Shown here in pieces: positions 1 through 9,092 of a stretch of 64,000 bases of DNA. Both the position numbers and the translations under genes were made by a program. Below the pieces are notes generated by a model. It was not told the DNA's origin. It was given only the letters and a program-made list of their open reading frames with translations, and searched no databases. Source of the DNA: Halichondria panicea (Eukaryota; Porifera; Demospongiae; Suberitida; Halichondriidae); the NCBI RefSeq assembly GCF_963675165.1, contig NC_087383.1, positions 2,014,979 through 2,078,978 on the forward strand, given 5' to 3'. Each line of letters starts with the position of its first letter. The first letter of the stretch is position 1.

Positions 1-45
1 AAACTCTTTAACCACAACTTTGGTAAACATAATATTATTTCTTAC

Positions 46-115
46 CTAAACTTCTTGAAGGCATGAGTGAGTGTTCGGGTTCATTACTGACAGGGCATCA
101 TTCTCAGTCTCAACT
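46..115 (-). pseudogene. IQGAP-like exon remnant (end of RasGAP-related domain)
   Basis: The reverse strand reads a worn version of the exon whose better copies give FEAENAALSVMNP, matching the IQGAP region just after SIAKMLQHA. The donor side (gtaag at 41-45) is kept. The acceptor seen in other copies (tttgcacag before TTTGAGG) is lost, because the sequence changes beyond position 115. Nothing else gene-like is visible in 118-588. Confidence 0.55.
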
Positions 116-589
116 CACATCAACCTCCAGCATGGGGTGGGTCGATCACAGTGACATAACACACACAAACTGTGCAAAGGAACAGGAAAACATGATAAAC
201 CGGCATTACGGTAACTTAAACCAACAGATGATAAATGGACTAAAATCATGAAAACTCACTAATAATAACGAGTGTTGCAAACTGCGATGTGCTAATGCAT
301 GCCTCTCACTTATAGTTTCGATTAGGGGGGGAGGGGCTAAATGAGGTTCTTTATACTGCTAATCACAGGGGCCCCTCTTTCCGTACTCTCCTAAAACCTA
401 ATCGCAGTCACGTACGTGACCCCTAACCTCTAGCGTGAGAGATATGAATGGGCACGTACATGTAACATCTGCTTAACCGGTACCTCGCGGATATGACACA
501 ACAAATCTACTGCAACCTGTAAGACTAGTCTGATATACATATACCACAGAAACAGTGTGCTTGCGTACATGCTAATTTAAAACTACTCA

Positions 590-716
590 CATCTGCCTTG
601 CTGTTGGCCAGTTCCAATTCTCACTCCAGCTCAGCCATGACACCCGGGTCCATGATTTGAGACCTCTTGAGCAGCTTCTCCTCCATGTCTAGATGACTGC
701 ACTTCTTCTTACTACC
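590..716 (-). pseudogene. Degenerate exon of the unidentified coiled-coil gene
   Basis: The reverse strand reads RSQIMDPGVMAEL, then ELELANSKAD, matching the intact exon at 30929-31078. Small indels and a stop break the frame, and the 5' half of the exon is scrambled. It lies downstream (in - strand order) of EFR3 exon 10, the same relative order as in the other duplicated blocks. Confidence 0.6.
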
Positions 717-913
717 ACTCTAGAAGGTAAAAAGGAAAACAAAATAATGCATTTGGTAAAGATCTACTCTCGTGCAAACAACATTGTAATTAGTATATAC
801 ATGTGATGATCGTTACTAAATTGTGGGTAAAGGGTCAAAAAAGCAAAATAATTATGATTTTTATAAAAACATTCTTCTCAACTCCTGCCATTCAGGAACC
901 TCGAACCTGGTAG

Positions 914-1302
914 GTATACCATATATCTTCTAATTTATCGGACACTTCTAATTACCCCGGACACTCTTTTGGGAAATTTTTGCTGTTCTAATACAACTTC
1001 TAATACAACGGACACTCCAGTGCTTTAATATTACATTCGTTCTAAATATCCGGACAATATCTTGAGTTACATTCATAGACGGCAAGTAAGACTTAGAGTG
1101 CTGCAGTTAGATAGCTTGAGTAGCGATAGCTAGTGCATCTATTCAGTCGCACACTGTTCTATTAAACTTAGCTAGCTTGCATGCAGCTGCTTGCTTGTTC
1201 TAATTATTCCGGACACTTCGCATGATCTGTTCCAATTATACCCAGACAATTTCCAAAATAATTATTTTTTGCTGTCCGATAAATTAGAAGATATACGGTA
1301 CT
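914..1302. mobile_element. MITE with terminal inverted repeats (TATATCTTCTAATTTATCGGAC family)
   Basis: The two ends are inverted copies of each other: atatcttctaatttatcgga near 921 and tccgataaattagaagatat near 1277. Flanks are TA-rich. The interior has no open frame of note. An inverted, one-end-truncated relative is at 48300-48656. It is probably a TA-targeting non-autonomous element of the Tc1/mariner type; the superfamily is inference. Confidence 0.6.
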
Positions 1303-1363
1303 CAACCCTCAATACCGTCCCCCCACACATGTACAAGACTGCCCCATACTCACCAGGGTGTCA

Positions 1364-1590
1364 TACAGGATTTTGAAATAGAGAGGGTAATAAGAAGAGT
1401 GACTAGACCTAAAAAAAGGTCAACTGTTATTAGTTAGCAAGAGTTCACAATAGACCTTTATCATGAACTCTTGCTGTTAGTATGTAAAATTGCCAGCTAT
1501 AGACCCCAACTAGTACCTAAATGTAAATTTTAGGGGAGGGAGGATTGGAGCTAGAGGGGGATATCCCCCTTCCCCCTGTATGACACCCTG
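1364..1590. mobile_element. Small DNA transposon, TIR CAGGGTGTCATACAGG, 5-bp target duplication
   Basis: The left end reads CAGGGTGTCATACAGG and the right end is its reverse complement (CCTGTATGACACCCTG). The element is flanked on both sides by ctcac (1359-1363 and 1591-1595), a perfect 5-bp target duplication. A second member is at 27908-28092, where an empty allele confirms the boundaries. There is no coding capacity. Confidence 0.8.
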
Positions 1591-1638
1591 CTCACCCTTT
1601 AGAAGACTGCCCCCCCCCCCCCATACACACACACTCAC

Positions 1639-2255
1639 CCTCTAGAAGAATGTCCCACCATAGCCTTCGGAGCTGTCTCCCTCCTCTTAGCAATCACTCC
1701 ATCAATGTGCGTCGTCTTGAGTACCTCATTTCGACTGATCTTGGACGCTAGATGCAGCACACCCGCCACTGTAGCATGTAGCACCACTCTGTGATGTGCC
1801 TGAAGGCCTTTCTCCTTCACAGCAAGCTCTTGCAGCTGGTGTAGGAAGACCAGTATATCCGAGAGCCCTTGATAAGAGAATTCCAGTGTCAGGAGAAATA
1901 CGAGTTGGTAGAAAGCGAGTGTGTTAGCAGGGCTAGTGCAGATAGCTTTGGCCAGTTCCAGGAGATTGGTGAAGAGAGAGTTGACTGTTTTAGAGAGGAA
2001 CCTTTTCAAAACCACACCCAGTGAGAGCCCTACAGCCTCCAGACTCACCCAATCACTGCACAAGGGGAGGGTATAAATACACGTACATGTAGCTGTAAGC
2101 ACTGCACATGATTGTATACATACATGTAGTGAAAGCTAAGACAAAATGGACCTGTATAACTGACAAATAAAATCTAGTACGCCCACTGAACATAGCAAGG
2201 TGCACACACACGCACGCACGCACGCAAGCACGCACGCACACACACACACGCACGC

Positions 2256-2301
<46 letters not shown>

Positions 2302-5300
2302 GCACGCACGCACGCACGCACGTGTTGAGAGGAATCTTGTCCTTCTTGGCATGGTGATCTACGACACGATGCCAGAGTAGGGCCACATCCAGCTGTGTGC
2401 TGGGCTCTCGAATGAGGAGCAATTGGACGAGGGAGGCAAACAGTTGCCCTGGGAACGCAGTCTCCAGCACTGATGCGTGACAAGTGTCAGCCACCGCCCT
2501 CAAACACTTGACCAGGGAGGTAGTCAACATGGGGCTGCATAATAAAGGAGAGTATACAATTATGGAAGCATAAACACTTAGTAATGCACGCAGTCTATTG
2601 TGCATGGTCACATAATTATAAGCAGATCATCCTCTATAATATTCCCCACTTGGGGTCTATATCATAGCAACTGGCTGGGGTTTAACTACCATAAACCCCA
2701 GCCCTAGCCTGGAGCACATTCCTCATAAACTCCCTTGCCTTGAGGGCGCACTGATTTTATACTAGATCTACACAGCCAAAAAGAAGCTAGACACTTGTTG
2801 ACAAAGGCAGGACAGATGGGTGGGGCTCACTAAACACCAGGAAGGCTGGAGGATGGCCGGGTGGGGCTCACTGCTTGGACATTGACAAGTTAGTGCGTAG
2901 AGCTAGAAGCTTAGCACTGGCTAAAAGCTATACGCACAACCTTTTTGCCTCAATAGTTTTTGAGACAGTTAGCTAGTTGTATCCAAGGTAAGGTAGCTTA
3001 GGTAACAAGTACTTTTCATTAAAGTGGGTATATAACACTTACTGTCCACTACATTTGAATTTATGGCAAACGTAAACCATCCTTGGCCTCGGAGCTTCAC
3101 CCTCGTCCTCGGAGGTTTACTGCCATAAATTCTGATGTATGGACAATAAGTATAACATAATATCATAGTCTACTCAAAGGTTACTGCTATAAACAGGATT
3201 CACGAAGGCACCAGAATCATAGAACACGTACATGTACAAACAGTGTTTATGACAGGAAACTAAACACATACATGTACACAAATAGCTAAATGAAGCAACA
3301 GCTTTATAATTACAATTCTCACCTGTTTTGAGTGTCCTGAGGTGCCAGAGGATGTACAGACAGTCCAGTGGTGGCTCCGCTATCAAGACCCCCTGAGGCC
3401 ACGGGTACATAAGAGTTGATGAGCCCCAGTATATCTGGCTTATGATAGTCGGGAAGGACTCCTGCAAACTCCCCCACAGTGATAGTGATGGATTGCTGAA
3501 AGGTCAGAGAGGACGTGAGGTCGGAGGGGCCTTCTGAAACAGTTTCTATGGAGATACGGAGGTGGCGGACCAGTGTACGGAATATATCCAGTACAGACGG
3601 ACCTGCATGAGTGGACACAAGCTAAGTAATGTAAATACATGTATGCCGATTTAAAGCGTGGAATTAAACCATACTACCGTATTACTAGAATGTTTTGCGA
3701 GCATCAAACATTTGCGAATTTTGCGAGGGTTGATCAATTCGCAACAATAATATCTGCAAAACCTAAATTATTAGTAGTAAATACACACGATCCTTGCCAG
3801 AACGCAATAGTTAGATCGCAAAGGGTCACATTTTCTGCTGATTTGGCTCATTCGAAAAGGTTTTTCACCAGAAAAATATTCTAGTAATACGGTACGTATA
3901 ATTATAAAGATTAAGCCAGTGTCAAAACATACAATGTCATGTACAAACTTTAATAACAGCTATGAAAGCATCTGCGTATAAAGAATAAATGCGTATAGCC
4001 TTCTTTAGAAAATGGCCCCAAAATAGTGTTGAAACCATACAAGTACTCTACCATGGAGACTCACCTAGAGAGCTGTCTGCTGCCACGGCAACACACTTAG
4101 AGAGTGTGCCGAGGATCCCCTGTTTGGTCTCCCAGGACTCCTTCACCCTGGCATCCAGGTGGTCCACCAGCGACTGGACGGCCTTGTACCGATCCTGTCT
4201 CTGTGGGGGTACATGTACAGTGGATAATGTACACTGGGGGGCTGTGGGGGTACGTGTATTATAGTGGATAATGTACACAGGGGGGCTGTGGGGGAGGTAC
4301 ATTTAAGATAATGTACCCTGGGGGACTCGGGCTGTGGGGGGCACATGTAAGTGGATAATGTACACTGGGGGCTGTGGGGGTACATGTAAGTGGATAATGT
4401 ACACCGGGGGCTGTGGGGGTACATGTAAGTGGATAATGTACACTGGGGGCTGTGGGGGCACACGTAAGTGGATAATGTACACTGGGAGGCTGTGGGGGCA
4501 CATGTAAGTGGATAATGTACACTGGGAGGCTGTGGGGGCACATGTAAGTGGATAATGTACACTGGGGGCTGTGGGGGCACATGTAAGTGGATAATGTACA
4601 CTGGGAGGCTGTGGGGGCACATGTAAGTGGATAATGTACACTGGGGGCTGTGGGGGCACATGTAAGTGGATAATGTACACTGGGGGCTGTGGGGGTACAT
4701 GTAAGTGGATAATGTACACTGGGGGCTGTGGGGGCACATGTAAGTGGATAATGTACACTGGGGGCTGTGGGGGCACATGTAAGTGGATAATGTACACTGG
4801 GGGCTGTGGGGGCACATGTAAGTGGATAATGTACACTGGGAGGCTGTGGGGGGTACATGTAAGTGGATAATGTACACTTGGAGGCTGTGGGGGGTACATG
4901 TAAGTGGATAATGTACACTGGGAGGCTGTGGGGGCACATGTAAGTGGATAATGTACACTGGGGGCTGTGGGGGTATATGTAAGTGGATAATGTACACTGG
5001 GAGGCTGTGGGGGGTACATGTAAGTGGATAATGTACACTGGGAGGCTGTGGGGGTACATGTAAGTGGATAATGTACACTGGGAGGCTGTGGGGGGTACAT
5101 GTAAGTGGATAATGTACACTGGGGGCTGTGGGGGCACATGTAAGTGGATAATGTACACTGGGAGGCTGTGGGGGGCTACGTATAATTATATCAAGATATA
5201 ATTTTTGGTTACGAAATACTGAATGTAGGGCATAATAGGTTCTTTCCACAAGCATAATAGGCTGAATTTGGGGCAGTGCTCAAAAGCATAATAGGCATCC

Positions 5301-8195
5301 AGGTGGTCCACCAGCGACTGGACGGCCTTGTACCGATCCTGTCTCTATGGGGGTACGTGTACAGTGGATAATGTACACTAGAGGGCTGTGGAGGGATAAG
5401 ATAATGTACACTGGGGGGTACATGTCTACACTGTAAGTAGACACTGGAGGGAACAATTGAAATGCTTGAATAAACAATCTTGTTCAGAAAGTGACGGAGT
5501 ATGTTGGACCTGAAAGCTATCAATGTTACGTTGTGGACAGTCAAGTCAGAATTTACAGTCGACCGTACACGACCATAAGTATCAAGCATGATCAAGGGCG
5601 TATACAGAGAAGAGGGCATGCAACTCACTATGTATCCTACGTACTCATCCGACTTCGTATCAGAGACCGGATATGCTAAAAATAGAATTCAGTATACGGA
5701 CGTGAACAAGTGGGCGGTGCTGTTTACGGAGTTATAATTATGGGCGTGTACATCAGAGCTGCCTTTGCTAGCTAGCTAGCTAGCTAACATAACATGAACA
5801 GTGCAGTATTATTTTAGAGAAGTGTCATGACCAGTCCTAGTCCAGCCAGGTCCAATACAACCCCTTCGAGCAGGAAGTTAAGTGCTGGGCGCATTGTTAA
5901 GAAGTACCAGAGACTCAGGAAGACAGGTTTATTGTACCTACATGTAGGTTTCATCTTCTTGGAGTTGCAACTGTTGGATGGTTTGCCTCTTTGCCTTTGA
6001 CACTGCTAGTACGAGCCATACTGCTGCTGAGAACTAGTTTTACTATGCTGCAATCAAGCTAGCTAGCTAGCACAGATATAAAAAATACTTTGATTTACCT
6101 TGTGCGGTCAAAGGTTACGCATGGGCGTTTTTGTGGGAAGTTCTAAAAATAGCTCAATACAAAGTCGGATGATCTGAGAATAGGGCGAGAGTTGCATGCC
6201 CTCTTCTCTGTATACGCCCTTGGCATGGTGCACTAATAATAATACACTATGGGGAGAACCGTTTCCAAGTTGGCCACCAGTATATACGTGTACCTGCATG
6301 GCTTCCACGACGATGACGTACACACCAGCTGTGAATTCCTTGTCTGATATCCATAGTTTGTTTACGTCAAAGTGTCTACAAGGGAAGCAATGGAGTGTTA
6401 CACACAGGAAATGAGACAATGGTTGTCATGGTACTAGACCTGCTGAGACAACATTGCACAATAGTCATAGTACTTTACTACCATCAGGAGTTCAATAAGA
6501 ATCCCAATGCACTCCTGCTGAACATGCAGTTCGATTTAAGTTAGGGAAACCACCTTGCCTACAAGTACAGTGTTGTAATACCTACGCATGTACGTACACT
6601 GTAACATATACATTAGGGAAACCACCTTGCCTACAAATAGCACCTATGCACACGAGGCATTGACTGACTTACTGCAGTATTGGCTTGAGGACACTGTCGA
6701 TGTGAGAGAGTCCGGCAAAAGTGATGAGCTCAGTGAGACTATCCTGAGAGTACCCTCCCAGACTGTCCCCCTCCTCCACAACAGGCTGGATCTCACCAGA
6801 CTCTCTGTCAGAGTGGGAGGGGGGTTACTATGGGCACACACTGCATATACTCATACACATTGCCTAAGGCCACCAATGGGTAATGGTGCGTGTACGTCGC
6901 TCATTGAAGCTACAGTATGTATGATTGTGTATTAGCCAGTGCTCCAGGAGCAGCAACTTGTAGATACTATTAATGTTATTACATAATTATAGTATACCTT
7001 GACTGGGCGACACTGTGACTGTGCATATTGAAGAGGAAGGGCGGCACTATCTTGTTCATGTGATCTAGGTCCCAAATGTTCATCTGGAGGTTGTCTTGCC
7101 GACCAATCTTCTTTATCACTCCCCTCAGCCCTTGCAACCCAGCCATCTGCGTCCTGTGTGAGGTGTAGTGGGGAGGGGTGGAGTTGGTGATATAAGCAAT
7201 GTGATCACAAGTAATGCATGTGGCAGAGCACCCTAAGCGCGGTACAGTTAAAATATGACACCTAACACTTCGAACTGTGGCCACTCAAACTCATTTCATT
7301 TCAAACAGTGAATGTGCTCATACTCGTGATATTTGTCGGCGTCGTCGACATTCTTGGTGAGGCTAAGAGAGGCAAAGCGGTGGATGAGGAAGTCGTACTG
7401 TCTGTGGTAGGGGGTGTTCCCTTCCTCTCGCTCGGCAAACTTCACAAACTGTGTGTGTGGAGGAAGGGTCGTCAATGTGTTGTATACACAATACACTATT
7501 AACAAAATGAAAAGTATATGTACATGCAATCTAATCGTGAAGATACACGTTCACTCTCTGCACTCACCCACCCACACACTCTACTCACACACCCACTCCC
7601 ACACCCACACACATCACACTCCCCCCTACTCACCGAATTGGTGGCCAGTTCTGTGTTGCTCGTTTCCAGCATATTATGCAGTATATCCAGGTAGCTATCC
7701 ACAATCAACTGGAGCTTTCGTGAGTCACAGGCTGACAGCAGCTTCTCCGTCACTTGCAGAGCCACTCACATGCCTGGGGGGAGGGAGAGGTGGTATTTTG
7801 TACCACGTTTATGAGAAAGCCATTGGATACTATAGTTGTATCATAGATATAACATTTAAAGTTCCCAGCCAAATAAGATACATCATTTTCTGTTCCGGAG
7901 GTACGGGGAAGGTCGATAAATTTCCCTAGCTATACATGACATGTCGACATTGTATACTGTACAGGTATGTCTCTGAAATAGTCGTCTAACCCGTTACATC
8001 TCCGTTTCTCTCTCTTTGCAGGCTCCGACGCAGGTACTCTCCAATATTGTCCAGATGGTCAGGGGAGGTTTGAGCAAAGAAGAGCAGCTTGTCTATATTA
8101 GCAGACACAGGTGTGGGTGTTTGAGGGTCCTCTGGGAAGAGCCCATCAACCAGCCGTTTGTAGCGAGGTTTGGGGCAGCAGAAGCACGTCGCCAT
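1639..8195 (-). CDS. EFR3: EFR3-like protein, exons 1-10 (exon 2 frameshifted in this copy)
   Basis: EFR3 is an armadillo-like plasma-membrane anchor that recruits PI4-kinase III alpha with TTC7. Exons on the - strand: 1 from ATG at 8195 to about 8000; 2 7634-7773; 3 7324-7448; 4 6998-7153; 5 6673-6804; 6 6294-6375; 7 4065-4200; 8 3323-3602; 9 2322-2534; 10 1639-2055. All joins from exon 2/3 onward have GT-AG and matching phases. Landmarks are an N-terminal CFCC (family palmitoylation region) followed by [14 protein letters not shown], then [29 protein letters not shown] and LVDHLDARV. Exon 2 lacks 2 bp found in the 62-kb copy (gccactcaca against gccacactcaca near 7763), which breaks the frame, and the exon 1/2 join does not resolve. 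The C-terminal end of the family (after roughly two thirds of its length) is not seen. The gene is head-to-head with NLR1. The frames of exons 3-10 are intact, so expression of a shorter product cannot be excluded. Confidence 0.85.
2208..2320. repeat. (CA)n/(CGCA)n microsatellite abutting EFR3 exon 9 donor
   Basis: Alternating CA and CGCA units fill the start of EFR3 intron 9. On the - strand the donor of exon 9 (AACAC then GTGCGT, GT at 2320-2321) is itself the first unit of the repeat. The long cysteine/valine-rich reading frames here are artefacts of the repeat. Confidence 0.85.
3675..3894. mobile_element. MITE, TIR TACCGTATTACTAGAAT, in EFR3 intron 7
   Basis: The ends TACCGTATTACTAGAAT and ATTCTAGTAATACGGTA are inverted repeats. 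The paralogous intron at 59235-59270 runs from ggaattaaacc to gtgtcaaaac without it, so this copy is an insertion. A TA target duplication is likely because TA sits at both ends. There is no coding capacity. Confidence 0.75.
4203..5180. repeat. Minisatellite, 39-42 bp units, in EFR3 intron 6
   Basis: About 24 tandem units contain tgtaagtggataatgtacac and a G-rich gctgtggggg stretch. Most units are 39 bp, a multiple of three without stops, so both strands stay open with a 13-residue period; these frames are not genes. The array directly abuts the exon 7 acceptor: the unit's own ccccacag is the splice acceptor sequence. A shorter, more variable version is in the paralogous intron at 59550-59925, and a vestige is at 19030-19150. 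Confidence 0.9.
5295..5344 (-). pseudogene. Partial duplicate of EFR3 exon 7
   Basis: The reverse strand repeats the first 50 nt of exon 7 ([17 protein letters not shown]), with an acceptor-like ccatag in front. It lies upstream in the intron, separated from the true exon 7 (4065-4200) by the minisatellite. There is no matching donor, because the copy stops in mid-exon. It looks like the outer edge of the tandem duplication that seeded the minisatellite. Confidence 0.8.
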
Positions 8196-8269
8196 AGTTA
8201 GATCTAGTTCTGTGTCTTGATTGATTGTAGACCTAGCATTTATTTGTAAAACATAGAGCAGAGGTTTTT

Positions 8270-8893
8270 ATGTAATATGTTGGCAACCCTGCGCTTTCTT
8301 CTGGGTTTCTCACCCGTATCGTTTGAGGTACCCCCGAACGAGTCGGGTAAGAACTCAGCTAGTTCGATAAAATCCCCTTTTTCCGATTTTTTAGATAGTT
8401 TGTCGGGAATGGGGATGGCATTCTGGCCTACATTGACCGTATATGAGACTTCTGGTCAAAGTAACGGAATAATGCTTGGTATGGTCGGTAATGTAGGGAG
8501 GCTCATGCGGGTTTGAGTACGGGGGGCACTAGTGGATACGAGGGGAACATGTGCTAGTGAGGTACTTGACATACCTGCCGTTCCGGTGCTGACAACAGGG
8601 CCTGAGGTGGGACTCCGTGGGGTACCCGAGGCGGAAGCAGAGATGGTTGGGATCGAGGATGGGACTGATGGTGAGACTGATGAGGGGCCGGCTGTGGGGC
8701 GGTGTTGTTGGACTGCTGCCTGAATCCGCTGGTCCATTGCGGTGGTAACACCGCGCCGAGGGCTGCCTGGACAGAATTGGCAATCATGGTGTTGAGAGTT
8801 GTCGGAGTTGTCGTCGGGTTGGTGGAACTGATCGGAGGTGTTCCAGTTGAGGATGTGCTCGAGGAGGTAGTGGTCATCTTCGTATAGAGAATT
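8270..8893 (-). pseudogene. Retroelement gag-like ORF fragment between EFR3 and NLR1
   Basis: The reverse strand carries the Ser/Thr/Pro-rich N-terminal part of the ORF seen intact at 62397-62992, starting MTTTSSSTSSTG and reaching IPIPDKLSKKSEKGEF and GEKPRRKRRVANIL. In this copy the reading is split over frames by indels. The fuller copy at 22262-23330 continues into a CCHC zinc knuckle, which supports a gag-like origin. It fills most of the 0.9 kb between the EFR3 and NLR1 start codons, so any shared promoter must lie in or around it. Confidence 0.65.
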
Positions 8894-9092
8894 ACAGGAT
8901 AGATCAGCAAGGGAAATCTTGAGGATAGACCCAGAAGAGAAGTTTTCTAATTCCTTTGTTCTTTCACTGACTGCCTGACCACGTGTTCCTTGCGCATGCC
9001 AGTACCGTGTTGGTTGCAATTGGTATCCTTCTGATTAAATTCCATTATATTTCTGAGAGAGCTAGCTGCAAGGCACAGATTTATTTGCTGGA

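Noticed and set aside
2053..2483. Cysteine/valine-rich - strand frames
   Set aside because: Produced by translation of the CA/CGCA microsatellite fused to part of EFR3 exon 9.
4143..5255. Long - strand and + strand open frames with a 13-residue period
   Set aside because: They come from 39-bp minisatellite units that are stop-free on both strands; low-complexity peptides with no homology, located in an EFR3 intron.
5870..5935. Possible 5S rRNA-like stretch (gaagttaagtgctgggcg)
   Set aside because: Only a short chance resemblance; the rest of the 5S structure is absent. It recurs at 19.6 kb simply as duplicated EFR3 intron.
6588..6935. + strand frame of 115 residues that looks protein-like, repeated at 21.2 and 60.5 kb
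   Set aside because: It is antisense to EFR3 exon 5 ([20 protein letters not shown] on the - strand), which fits by splice sites, phase and family alignment.
8016..8201. + strand frame of 61 residues over EFR3 exon 1
   Set aside because: It is the shadow of the - strand exon beginning [17 protein letters not shown].
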